Source: JBMNCQ01 sp049366715 (GTDB taxonomy: Bacteria > Bacillota > Peptococcia > Peptococcales > BICA1-8). From it: a stretch of 64,000 bases of DNA. Of the stretch, positions 42,931 to 52,126 are shown piece by piece. Every line of letters starts with the position of its first letter. The first letter of the stretch is position 1. The stretch spans positions 44,700 to 108,699 of the forward strand of contig JBMNCQ010000036.1 in the NCBI GenBank assembly GCA_049366715.1, written 5' to 3'. The notes beneath the pieces are model-generated. The model was not told where the DNA came from. It made no database searches and saw only the letters and a list, made by a program, of their open reading frames with translations. The translations under genes were made by a program, and so were the position numbers.

Positions 42931-43028
42931 CCGTCACTGCTCCCGTGACGGGCCCTCCGTCAGCCGCTGAGAACTTTTTTGCGCATCAAAGGCTTTCCAA
43001 TGGCAGTTATGCCATTGGAAAGCCTTTG
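42931..43028. terminator. Strong hairpins between convergent genes
   Basis: A perfect 19-base stem with a 4-base loop (42987-43005 with 43010-43028), preceded by a smaller CCGTCAC/GTGACGG hairpin (42931-42951) and a run of six T at 42975-42980. It lies between the convergent aldo/keto reductase and MFS genes and most likely ends transcription from one or both sides. Confidence 0.6.
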
Positions 43029-43121
43029 AAAATATCCCTTTAGATACCTGCCAATTCACTGCCCGGCAGTAAGATTTTTTAATAAATCAGCAATTAGCCG
43101 AGATCACAATCTTTTTACGTC

Positions 43122-44249
43122 TTATTTCTCTGCCGGAAAATGTCCTTTCAGCAAGAGACCACACAAACCTATTCCTGCATAGAGCAAAAAAGCAAATGGA
43201 TAAGAATTTTTTTCAATGATTATGCCTGCAAACAATGAACCAACCGATTGCCCGATTCCTAAGAGCAAAAAGGCCAGACTGACTCCAAACGAAGGGGCCT
43301 GTGCAAATAGATTTATTCCCCATACAATAAAGAGTCCGGTCAAAAAAATAAAAGTAACGCCAAAGAAAAACGCCGAACCATAAATACTAATTGATGAAGG
43401 AATTGTAATCAAACAAAGGGATATTATCATTATGAGGAGAGAACCGCGATAAGATGCCGTTAACCCAAATTTTTCAATGATGCTGCCTGCAATTCCTCCT
43501 ACAATACCGGAAATCCCCATTATAAGCCAAAAGAGGGAACTGTCCAGTGCGCTTATATCATATACTGCCGTTAAAAAACTTCTGGAAAACACCCAGTAAA
43601 CAGAGGCACTTATTCCTGTGATAAGCGCAGCCAAAGATAACATCATTACTTTCTTCCATGAAACAGCGCCAATCTTTTTTCTAAAGCATACAACGTCAAT
43701 TGGCTGCTGTGATCTAGGAATATTGCGGCGATTCCAGAATAATACAAGCATGCCGATCATCGCAAAAAACAGATATGTCACTCTCCATTGTTTCGCAAAC
43801 AGCAGCACTATTGGTCCCGAAAGAATCAAACCGAAGCTAGTCCCCGTGTTTATCCAAGTGTTGGCTCTATCCTGCTTTTCTTTAGGTAAATTGTCTATGA
43901 CAACCTGCCCATAGGCAGGAGAGGATAGCCCACTTGCAAAACCTGCAATAAATGTGCAAATTGAAAGGGTAATTAGGCCTCTGGAAAAAACAATCCCAAG
44001 CATTCCGACTATCGCACTCAAACCGGCCAATTGGATCGTGTTGTACGCTTTTGCGCGTTGAATGATTAACGGTGCAAGTGTCAAACTTATGCAATATGCC
44101 GCATAAGCAAAAAAACCGGGCACACCGGCATAAGACTCCGAAAAGGAAAGAGAGTGTGAAATATATGGCAGCAGCAATCCGTAACTATATCTCGCAAGAG
44201 CATAAGTAACGCCAATCATTGCAATACCGGGAAATACAATTTTTCTCAT
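43122..44249 (-). CDS. MFS transporter
   Basis: A 375-residue protein with about 12 helices starting MRKIVFPGIAMIGVTYALARYSYGLLLPYI, of the CynX/YbfB-like MFS group. ACGGAGATTAATATG gives the start. The palindrome AGAACGTTCT lies 15 bases before the start, and the same sequence occurs before the TetR gene 84 bases upstream on the same strand. The TetR protein therefore probably represses both. The substrate is unknown. Confidence 0.88.
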   Translation of the reverse strand: MRKIVFPGIAMIGVTYALARYSYGLLLPYISHSLSFSESYAGVPGFFAYAAYCISLTLAPLIIQRAKAYNTIQLAGLSAIVGMLGIVFSRGLITLSICTFIAGFASGLSSPAYGQVVIDNLPKEKQDRANTWINTGTSFGLILSGPIVLLFAKQWRVTYLFFAMIGMLVLFWNRRNIPRSQQPIDVVCFRKKIGAVSWKKVMMLSLAALITGISASVYWVFSRSFLTAVYDISALDSSLFWLIMGISGIVGGIAGSIIEKFGLTASYRGSLLIMIISLCLITIPSSISIYGSAFFFGVTFIFLTGLFIVWGINLFAQAPSFGVSLAFLLLGIGQSVGSLFAGIIIEKNSYPFAFLLYAGIGLCGLLLKGHFPAEK

Positions 44250-44263
44250 ATTAATCTCCGTAT

Positions 44264-44273
44264 AGAACGTTCT
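44264..44273. promoter_or_regulatory. TetR operator before the MFS gene
   Basis: The palindrome AGAACGTTCT, inside TATAGAACGTTCTTTATA, is shared with 44871-44880. Confidence 0.6.
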
Positions 44274-44332
44274 TTATATTTTGTTAAATAAAATCACTAT
44301 GTAATAAATAATACATAGCATTATTTTTACGA

Positions 44333-44848
44333 TCAAATTAATTCGGCTAATTCTAAAAATTGTATACGAATCTCATTTATATCTTTTATTTCAACAAGTG
44401 CTGTTATTCCTTCAAACAATAACATCAATTTGAGTGCATCTTGCTTGTCAAGGCCGTACTGCCAAAAATAATGAAGTAAATGTTGCTTGTGTTGATTGAC
44501 AAATTGGACAATTTTGTTATTCGGGTCAGCTCCAAATTCTTCTTTTGCTCTTAGAAACAAGCATCCTCTTGAACCGTATTCTTCCAGCCATTTGATGTGA
44601 CTCTTTGCCAACCCTACAGCCGGTTTTTCTGTTTGTTCAGCGGCCGCTTTCAAATATGTGAAGTAGCGCTCTTCTCTTTTTTTTAGTACTTCCAGAATCA
44701 AAGCATCCTTAGAATCAAAGTGGTTATATAACGTCATGACAGCTACATTCGCTTCATTGATGATCTGTTTCAATCCAACAGCATGAAAGCCAGATCCATA
44801 GAACAAAGCTTCTGCTTTATTTAATAGTTCTTCCTTTTTTATACTCAT
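44333..44848 (-). CDS. TetR family transcriptional regulator
   Basis: A 171-residue regulator with helix-turn-helix KEELLNKAEALFYGSGFHAVGLKQIINEANVAVMTLYNHFDSKDALILEVL and a C-terminal part with GSRGCLFLRAKEEFG, as in the AcuR/YxaF-like TetR group. I chose the ATG at 44848 with AAGGGG before it; earlier starts have no ribosome site and overlap the operator. Shared palindromes suggest it controls itself and the MFS gene that follows. Confidence 0.9.
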   Translation of the reverse strand: MSIKKEELLNKAEALFYGSGFHAVGLKQIINEANVAVMTLYNHFDSKDALILEVLKKREERYFTYLKAAAEQTEKPAVGLAKSHIKWLEEYGSRGCLFLRAKEEFGADPNNKIVQFVNQHKQHLLHYFWQYGLDKQDALKLMLLFEGITALVEIKDINEIRIQFLELAELI

Positions 44849-44870
44849 AGGCAGCGACCCCTTCATATAT

Positions 44871-44880
44871 AGAACGTTCA
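44871..44880. promoter_or_regulatory. TetR operator before the TetR gene
   Basis: AGAACGTTCA, with the 8-base palindrome GAACGTTC, lies 23 bases before the TetR start and matches the site before the MFS gene. Confidence 0.6.
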
Positions 44881-45014
44881 TTATATTTCGAGTTTAGCAC
44901 AGTATTTTATCTTTTGTCAAGAATCCCTCGAGGCGACTCTGCTGTGATACATTATTTATCGTCTGTTGGCTGTAAATGAATATGATAGCTTATTTTGCAA
45001 ATCCAGAGGCAGCT

Positions 45015-46139
45015 TTAACTACATATCATACTCTCATATAAAGCCTGTATTGACTTGCCCGGCTCGATTCCCAGCTCGGTTTTGAACAGATCCCGTACAG
45101 CCTGATAATGAGTAATAAAGGCAACTTGATCCTTTTTGACAAAATGACATTTTAAAAGCATTTCATGGGCGTCTTCGTCTAAAGGAGATTTTTTTAGGAT
45201 TTCGCGAAGTATTTTTTCGGCCGCTATGTAATCATTTCTTTGCATATAGTAGATTATGACGGAAGTTGCCAGCTTGTAATATTTTTTAAAATATTCCTCT
45301 TTTTTGGGTAAAGACCATAAGTAGTCATTATCCTCCAGGTAATCGCCCTTATATAATAAAAGGGTTTTTTCATATTTTTCTATTGTACTTTCATCAACGA
45401 GTACAGAGAAAGTTATTTGGGAATCAAATTCAACCGTATCAATATATACTTGGGGAAGGCTCATCCAATAGCAGCCATTGCTAAAACTGAAATCAAAATT
45501 TATATTGGCAGAGGATAACCCTTTTTTCATTTTATATATGGTTGTATGTAATTGAATATCTACCTTTTCCGCATTGTATTCAGGCCAAAGAGCTTCACAG
45601 ATTCTCCCTTTTGGAATTTCACTTTCTAAATTTTGCAACATAAAGGCAAAAAGTTCTTCCGCCTTTGAAGTACGCCACTTCATGGGTTGCTTACTTACAG
45701 TCCCGTATACTGAAAATTTGCCGAAGCAATAAATTCGTCCGTTGGCTGAAAGCTTAGGATTGGAGCCCGCTAATGAACCTTTTCTTTTGATAAGCCGGGC
45801 GACCGTTTTCTCGACATCTTCAAAAGACAGGGGTTTTAGCAAATAATCCAATGCGTTAACCCGGAAGGCATTCAAGGCATATTGATCGTACGCGGTTACA
45901 AAGATGATTTCAATATCACTGTCAGTTGCCAGGATATTTCCGGCCAGTTCCAGACCATTTGTTTCGGGCATTTCTATATCCAGGAAAGCAACATCCGACT
46001 TGGCCTTTTTCAGACCGGCCAAGGCTTCCGCCGCACTGAGGAAGCTGTCAATGACCGTTGCCTGTCCGGTTCTTTCCAGCAATATTTTCAGAATACTGAT
46101 TGCCGGTTCCTCATTATCCACAATAATTGCTTTTAACAT
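45015..46139 (-). CDS. Response regulator with winged-helix and BTAD domains
   Basis: A 374-residue regulator. Residues 1-120 are a receiver domain (D54 in AFLDIEMPETNG, and the lysine of LLKPL). Residues about 135-235 are an OmpR-like winged helix (GRIYCFGKFSVYG, KAEELFAFMLQN, ICEALWPEYNAEKVDIQLHTTIYKMKKGL). Residues about 245-370 are a bacterial transcriptional activation domain of TPR type (DYIAAEKILREILKKSPLDEDAHEMLLKCH). This is a receiver plus SARP-like activator. The kinase gene lies 57 bases upstream on the same strand and is surely its partner. Confidence 0.92.
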   Translation of the reverse strand: MLKAIIVDNEEPAISILKILLERTGQATVIDSFLSAAEALAGLKKAKSDVAFLDIEMPETNGLELAGNILATDSDIEIIFVTAYDQYALNAFRVNALDYLLKPLSFEDVEKTVARLIKRKGSLAGSNPKLSANGRIYCFGKFSVYGTVSKQPMKWRTSKAEELFAFMLQNLESEIPKGRICEALWPEYNAEKVDIQLHTTIYKMKKGLSSANINFDFSFSNGCYWMSLPQVYIDTVEFDSQITFSVLVDESTIEKYEKTLLLYKGDYLEDNDYLWSLPKKEEYFKKYYKLATSVIIYYMQRNDYIAAEKILREILKKSPLDEDAHEMLLKCHFVKKDQVAFITHYQAVRDLFKTELGIEPGKSIQALYESMICS

Positions 46140-46196
46140 AATACTACTCCCCCCAAATAGATTCTATCATCATAAGCGGCTATGATACAAAGTGAA

Positions 46197-49100
46197 TTAA
46201 CCATATTTTGCCGGTATGTTGAACGATATTGCTGTTCCCCGGCCTTCCGTGCTGGAAATCTTTAAAGCCGAATTGTAAAATCTTAACAGCCTGCGGTTGA
46301 TATTGGATAAACCGACACCGCATTCATGAGTCGGCTCCTGGTCCATCAAGCCGTTTAGGACTGGAACCGTAATACCGGCACCATTGTCTGAGACGTGCAC
46401 ATGAACCCGGTCTTCGCGCAGGCTCAGGTCTATCGTGACCCTTCCCCCTTGGTTTCTTTCCATCAAGCCATGCCGGATGGAATTTTCCACAATTGGCTGG
46501 ATAACAAGGGGAAGAATGCTGTATTTTAAGACAGCGGGATCAATGTTGTATTTCACCTCAAGGCGGCTGCCGAACCTGGCTTGTTCGATAGCCACATAAG
46601 CTTTAACGAGCCGAAGCTCTTTTTCAATGGTGATGAAGGAAGAAGTACTGGAAAAATCAAAACTGTTTCTTAAAAAAACACCTAATTCCGCAAGCAGCTC
46701 TCCCGCCTGCACCGGATTGGTATAACAAAAGGAACTGATGGTATTCAAAGCATTGAAGAGGAAATGGGGCCTGATTTGGGCCTGCAAAAAAGCTGTTTCC
46801 TTTTCCAGCAGCAAATCCATGGATTTTTTCAACTGAACAAGGGTATTGATCCGGCATTTCAGTTCCCCGGTTGCAAAGGGCTTCTCAATGAAATCATTGG
46901 CTCCCGCCCTAAAACCGGCTTCCAGGTCTTCAGGAAGTGCTTTGGCTGTGAGTAAAAGCACAGGAAGTTCCAGCGGGGAATAGGCTTCTCTGATTTTCCG
47001 GCAGGCTTCATAGCCGGACATGCCCGGCATCATGACATCAAGGATACAAAGATTGTATTTGACAGGATCTTTGAGAAGGGCCAGCGCCGATTCCGCATTT
47101 TCGGCGATAGTAACATTGTATTGGCAGACCGTCAAGATGTTTAACAGGACTTTTAAATTGGAGTATTCATCATCAACAGCCAGGATGGAAAACTCTCCTC
47201 CTACATTGACCGTCCGGGGTAGGCTTTCTGCCGGTAAAGGTGCATCCGGCAAGTCATAACCCTCATACTTACCTGGCCGTGTATCCCCAATTTTATTGAC
47301 TTCGGCCAGGGGCATAGAGAAAGTAAAGCAAGACCCTTGTCCCGGCTCCGATTGAGCAAAAATTTGTCCTTGATGAAGCTCAACGAGCTGCTTGGTTATG
47401 GTCAGGCCGAGGCCAATACCTCTCACACCGGCCGATTGTTCTTCAAGCTGTTCATAGGAGGTAAAAATATCTTGTAGTTTACTTTCAGGAATGCCGATGC
47501 CCGTATCTCTGACTTCGATCCAAAGGAACTCCCCATCCCGGCGGCAGTCGATCATTATGCTTCCTTGGGTCGTGAATTTGACACTGTTGTCCAGTAAGTT
47601 GGTGATAATCTGCTTAAGCCTGTTTTCATCCGCCAGGATCCTATATTGACCGGGCGGTATTTTATTTTCCAGGATAAGCGGTTTACCTTTGGTCAGATAG
47701 CTGAAAATTTCCACCGTTGATTCCACTACCTGGTGTACGTCGAGGCAGGTGATATTTAATTTGATATCCATAACCTTCAATCGCGAATAATCCAAAATAT
47801 CGTAAACCAGAGTGGAAAGTCGTTTGCCGATACTGGTAATCAGCCGGATATCTTCGGTTTGGCGTGCGTTTAGACTGCCGCCCGCGCCGTCCAGAAGGGA
47901 TTGAGAAATATTGATTATGCCGTTTAACGGCGTTTTTACTTCATGGGAGGTTTTGGCCAGAACATCATCTTTCAGTTTGTCCAAAACGACCAGCCTTTCG
48001 CTGAGCTTTTCAATGGTTTTATAGGAATTTTCATATTTCTCCGACATGTATAAGGCCAGGGACAAAATGAAAATAAGCTGGGAAATGTGGGGGAAAAGGC
48101 TGGATTCCAGCTCCAGGGCAAGACCGGCAAAACCACTGATTGAGAAAATCACGGAGCTTACTGTAGCGGTGTAAAGGTAATACCGGCCTTCAATGTTCGT
48201 GTGAATATGCTGGAAGATAATATACAAGGTCAAAGAAACGACATAAATATTCCCCCAAAAAAGGATGACGGAAGAGTATTGGGATAAATAAAAATTGGTC
48301 AAACAGGTCAGCAGGACAAAAAAAGCGGTAATCACGTTAATAATCCTATTAACCCGGTGAGAGAGGGATACCTTAAAAGCATAATAGACATATTTAAGCA
48401 AGGAGTACAGACTTAAAAGCAGGGATACCGTCAAAATTTTGAGCGCAGCGTTATAGCTTAAAAACGGCAGAACATAGTTGATAAGGCCTTCCGAGCAAGT
48501 ACTGGCGTAAATGGCTGAAAATAAGCAGTAAGAAGCAAAAAACAGCGCTTCCCGGCTGCGTTTTCTTTGCAGACCCAGGCCGAAAAAGTAAACAGACATA
48601 AAAAACAAGCCGGAAATTAAGGCGACGTCAATAAAGAAATGATACAAGCGTAAAGAAGTGATTGCTTGCTGACCGCCCAAATAAATTTGATAACGAATCC
48701 CGCCGCCGGCATGAAAATAATTGGCCGCTTGGACGATTACTTCAATTTCGTCCCGGCTTGTGGAAAAATAGCCCGTATCGGCATGATATTTGTGGACAGT
48801 GGTTGCGGCTGTTTCTCCGGGACTGCCGCAGGCGATAATTTGCCGGCCGTCGGCAAAGACTCTGGCTGAAGCGGTGATGCAGGTTATTTTTATTCCATAA
48901 TTTTCCTCACTGCCGTTTTTTATCGGAAGCAATACCTTGAGGCGATAGGTGGCCGATCCGTGGAAGGGTAAATCCTCGCCCTGGATTTGATAGGAGCGCC
49001 AGGATGAGGGAACCTTTTGCACACTTCTCCCTGCCGGCAGTTCATCTTTAAAGTCATTGGGTGTAAGAAGCCGGCCAAAATAAAATTCCCATTCACCGTT

Positions 49101-49271
49101 CAGGTTCACTGCTTTGTCATTAATACCATCGTAATTCCTCAAGTCCAGTGTGCCGTTTACTGCTTCAGGGGCATCTGACGACAACTGGCGGATGGCCGGA
49201 ACAGCGATACTCACAATCATGATGACCAACATGATATAAAAAAAGGATTTCTGTATTTTTATATTATTCAT
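46197..49271 (-). CDS. Hybrid sensor histidine kinase with two kinase cores
   Basis: A 1024-residue membrane sensor. Order: N-terminal helix; an extracellular 7TMR-DISM-type jelly roll (about 35-185, LNGEWEFYFGRLLTPNDF); seven helices (about 195-395); HisKA with H443 in HEVKTPLNG and an HATPase domain; a receiver domain with D745 in CILDVMMPGMSG; and a second LytS-type kinase with H836 in IRPHFLFNAL and its own HATPase (ENSIRHGLMERNQGG, DNGAG). The ATG at 49271 follows AAAGGA. Carbohydrate or lipid ligands are typical for the sensor fold. It signals to the BTAD regulator that follows. Confidence 0.92.
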   Translation of the reverse strand: MNNIKIQKSFFYIMLVIMIVSIAVPAIRQLSSDAPEAVNGTLDLRNYDGINDKAVNLNGEWEFYFGRLLTPNDFKDELPAGRSVQKVPSSWRSYQIQGEDLPFHGSATYRLKVLLPIKNGSEENYGIKITCITASARVFADGRQIIACGSPGETAATTVHKYHADTGYFSTSRDEIEVIVQAANYFHAGGGIRYQIYLGGQQAITSLRLYHFFIDVALISGLFFMSVYFFGLGLQRKRSREALFFASYCLFSAIYASTCSEGLINYVLPFLSYNAALKILTVSLLLSLYSLLKYVYYAFKVSLSHRVNRIINVITAFFVLLTCLTNFYLSQYSSVILFWGNIYVVSLTLYIIFQHIHTNIEGRYYLYTATVSSVIFSISGFAGLALELESSLFPHISQLIFILSLALYMSEKYENSYKTIEKLSERLVVLDKLKDDVLAKTSHEVKTPLNGIINISQSLLDGAGGSLNARQTEDIRLITSIGKRLSTLVYDILDYSRLKVMDIKLNITCLDVHQVVESTVEIFSYLTKGKPLILENKIPPGQYRILADENRLKQIITNLLDNSVKFTTQGSIMIDCRRDGEFLWIEVRDTGIGIPESKLQDIFTSYEQLEEQSAGVRGIGLGLTITKQLVELHQGQIFAQSEPGQGSCFTFSMPLAEVNKIGDTRPGKYEGYDLPDAPLPAESLPRTVNVGGEFSILAVDDEYSNLKVLLNILTVCQYNVTIAENAESALALLKDPVKYNLCILDVMMPGMSGYEACRKIREAYSPLELPVLLLTAKALPEDLEAGFRAGANDFIEKPFATGELKCRINTLVQLKKSMDLLLEKETAFLQAQIRPHFLFNALNTISSFCYTNPVQAGELLAELGVFLRNSFDFSSTSSFITIEKELRLVKAYVAIEQARFGSRLEVKYNIDPAVLKYSILPLVIQPIVENSIRHGLMERNQGGRVTIDLSLREDRVHVHVSDNGAGITVPVLNGLMDQEPTHECGVGLSNINRRLLRFYNSALKISSTEGRGTAISFNIPAKYG

Positions 49272-49462
49272 AACAAGGAATCCTTTCAAAATAATCAGTC
49301 TATTTATATATTTTACTTGAAAATGAGAAATTTTTACAGACAATCTGTCAATATTCTGGAGGATTCTGGAGAATTTTCTCGAAAATGTCCAGAAAATGTT
49401 CAGAACCCTTTGCTATGATAATGAATATTAGGATGCTTCAAAACAGTTGTAAAGGAGGAAAA

Positions 49463-49978
49463 ATGAACGATCCATGGCATAGCTTCAAATGGAAAGATAT
49501 CGGCGATATCAAGCTGGGTAGACCTGCTTTGGGTGAGAAAATGCCTGTCACTGTTTACAGGATGTTTCACTATTCCCTCCGCAGTATCCTGGAGAAAAAT
49601 TACGGTCAGGAGGCCGCCAACCGTATTCTGGTAGAAGCCGGCCGGGCGGCGGGAGGAGAGTTTTGCAGAAACACCCTGGATATCACCCTGCCTTCAGGAA
49701 AATTTTTCCCTTCCCTCAAGCAAAAGATGCTTGAACTGGGGATAGGGATCCTGGAGGTCGAACATGCGGATTTTGAGAATATGATCTTTATTCTGACGGT
49801 ATCCGAGGATCTGGATTGTTCGGGAGTGGCGGTAACCGGCGAGACAATCTGCAATTATGATGAAGGCCTGATCATGGGAATCCTGGAAGTATATATGGGC
49901 AGGCCGTTTATTGCTAAAGAAACGGATTGCTGGTCAACGGGAGACTGGATCTGCAGGTTTCATGTTGTTGCCGTTTAA
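49463..49978 (+). CDS. V4R-domain protein
   Basis: A 171-residue soluble protein with the V4R (4-vinyl reductase) fold: FHYSLRSILEKNYGQEAANRILVEAGRAAGGEF, then a sheet part ending TGETICNYDEGLIMGILEVYMGRPFIAKETDCWSTGDWICRF with the paired cysteines common in the family. V4R domains bind small ligands or metal and act as sensory parts of regulators. AAAGGAGGAAAA precedes the ATG at 49463. A chemoreceptor gene follows 68 bases later, so it may feed a signal to it. Confidence 0.8.
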   Translation: MNDPWHSFKWKDIGDIKLGRPALGEKMPVTVYRMFHYSLRSILEKNYGQEAANRILVEAGRAAGGEFCRNTLDITLPSGKFFPSLKQKMLELGIGILEVEHADFENMIFILTVSEDLDCSGVAVTGETICNYDEGLIMGILEVYMGRPFIAKETDCWSTGDWICRFHVVAV

Positions 49979-50046
49979 ATTATGGATAGAAATACATAAA
50001 AGCAGCGTTAGGTATAGAAACTTAAAGGTCAAAGGAGAGATACATA

Positions 50047-52050
50047 ATGAAAATCAATAGTCTGTCAAGTAAAGTATCATTGTTAATGGCTGGATTCATC
50101 GCAGTTTTTATCATTGCAGTTTTTCTGATTATTTCTTCAACCCTGGAAAGTGTAATCAGTCAGAATACCGAGAATGAACTAAACGGCAAATCCCTTGTGT
50201 TAAGCAGCAATGTTGAAGAAATGCAACAAAAGGCATTAAATGCTACAAAATGGATGGAGAGCTCAGCCCGGCTGGTAAACGCACTCCAAAATCAGGACAG
50301 GCAGGGAGCGCTGGAGCTTGGACAACTGGCACTGACGTCTTTCGGCCTGGATTATCTGGTAATCACCGACACGGAAGGGAATGTCTTTATCCGGGCCCAT
50401 GAGCCGGATAAACATGGCGACAGTATTGCCAACCAGGTCAATATTCAAAAAGCCTTGCAAGGGGAAAAATCGGTGGGGGTTGAAGAAGGAGCCGTCGTTA
50501 AATATTCCATCCGGGCCGGCACGCCGCTGAAAGATAAAGACGGCGGTATTATCGGAGCCGTGTCCCTGGGCTATATTCTTTCCAATAATGAATTTGTGGA
50601 TAAACAAAAGAAACTTTTCGGTTGCGATGTTTCCGTATTTTCAGGTGATGAAAGAATTGCGACGACCATTGAAGATCAAGAGGGCAAGCGGATTATCGGC
50701 ACAAAAATGGAAAACCGGGATATTACCGGCACGGTGTTAGAAAACGGGAAGACGTATTATGGCGAATCAACCGTCAACGGCTCCAGGTATTTTGCCGCCT
50801 ATCTGCCGATTATTGATGTTACCGGGAAAAGCAGCGGCATGCTTTTTATCGGTCAAAGATTTGATTTCGTAACGGAACTGATCCAAAAACTCATCATCAA
50901 TCAAGGCATTATTATGGCTGTTTTGGGAATCATCATCGGTATTGGCGTAGTTTTGATGTTCAGGATAATGATTATCCGCAAAATCCGAGCCGTTACCGGC
51001 ATGCTGAAGGATATCGCCGAGGGAAACGGTGATCTGACTAAAAGATTAGCCGTTTCATCTCAAGATGAAATCGGAGAGATGACCGGTTATTTTAACTTAT
51101 TTATGGAGCATATTCAGCAAATGGTGAAAAAAATTATCTCGGAAGCGGATAAAGTTAATGCGGATATCCTTGAGTCCCAGCAAAACATAGCGGTTCTCAC
51201 GGGTGAACTGGAAGAAGCGGCGGCGACGGTACAGGAATTATCGGCGGGGATGGAAGAAACCGCTGCTTCGACGGAGGAAATTACCGCAACCTCCAATGAG
51301 ATTGAGAACGCAGTGGAAACAGTTGCCATCAAGGCGCAGGAAGGTGCCTTATCCGCCGGTGAAATTAGCAAAAAAGCGGTCTCACTAAAGGAAAGCTCCC
51401 GTGAACTTCAGACCGAGGCCGACCAGACCCGTCTGGCCATTAAGCAAGAGATGGATGAAGCTCTGGAAAAAGCCAGGGAAGTCGATAAAATTAAGACTTT
51501 GTCCGAGGTTATTTTGCAAATATCCGACCAGACTAATCTGCTGGCTTTAAACGCAGCCATCGAATCGGCCAGAGCCGGAGAAGCCGGAAAGGGCTTTTCA
51601 GTTGTTGCCGAGGAGATCCGAAAATTGGCGGAGAACTCAAAAAACACGGTAAATGAGATTCAGAATACACTGGGTGTTATCCTGGAAGCTGTTGAAAATC
51701 TGGCCGGCAGCTCCAGAAAAACGCTGGAATATATTGAGACAAAGGTGATGGACAGTTATAAGGAGTCCGTCCTTGTCGGCGAAAACTATGATCAGGACGC
51801 TCAAGTCATCAATGATTGGACTATGGAATTAAGCGCCACCTCTCAGGAACTGCTCGCTTCCATCAAAACAGTAGCGGAAGGGATCAGCGAAATAGCGAAA
51901 GCCACGGAGTCCGGTTCCGAGGGAACGACCCATATTGCCGATAAAGTTGCCAGGATAAAAGACAAGGCCCGCGAAATTAAAGTGGAAACGGATCATGTCC
52001 AAGTCAGTGCGGATAATCTGCAAGACCTGGTAAGGATATTTAAAGTATAA
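50047..52050 (+). CDS. Methyl-accepting chemotaxis protein
   Basis: A 667-residue chemoreceptor. Helix 1 is at about 10-32. The extracellular Cache-type sensor spans about 35-285 (FGLDYLVITDTEGNVFIRAHEP, VKYSIRAGTPLKDKDGGIIGAVSLGY). Helix 2 is at about 297-318, HAMP follows (VTGMLKDIAEGNGDLTKRL), and then the long cytoplasmic coiled coil with the conserved tip DQTNLLALNAAIESARAGEAGKGFSVVAEEIRKLAE. It clusters at the membrane and controls CheA. It is followed by a c-di-GMP enzyme, so the group links chemotaxis with lifestyle switching. The ligand is unknown. Confidence 0.95.
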   Translation: MKINSLSSKVSLLMAGFIAVFIIAVFLIISSTLESVISQNTENELNGKSLVLSSNVEEMQQKALNATKWMESSARLVNALQNQDRQGALELGQLALTSFGLDYLVITDTEGNVFIRAHEPDKHGDSIANQVNIQKALQGEKSVGVEEGAVVKYSIRAGTPLKDKDGGIIGAVSLGYILSNNEFVDKQKKLFGCDVSVFSGDERIATTIEDQEGKRIIGTKMENRDITGTVLENGKTYYGESTVNGSRYFAAYLPIIDVTGKSSGMLFIGQRFDFVTELIQKLIINQGIIMAVLGIIIGIGVVLMFRIMIIRKIRAVTGMLKDIAEGNGDLTKRLAVSSQDEIGEMTGYFNLFMEHIQQMVKKIISEADKVNADILESQQNIAVLTGELEEAAATVQELSAGMEETAASTEEITATSNEIENAVETVAIKAQEGALSAGEISKKAVSLKESSRELQTEADQTRLAIKQEMDEALEKAREVDKIKTLSEVILQISDQTNLLALNAAIESARAGEAGKGFSVVAEEIRKLAENSKNTVNEIQNTLGVILEAVENLAGSSRKTLEYIETKVMDSYKESVLVGENYDQDAQVINDWTMELSATSQELLASIKTVAEGISEIAKATESGSEGTTHIADKVARIKDKAREIKVETDHVQVSADNLQDLVRIFKV

Positions 52051-52126
52051 GATTTTAATGGTTGACTATAATCCGCACCTCCCCTTGAAAGGTGTGTGGT
52101 TAGCCCTGTGGAGGAAAGAATAACTC

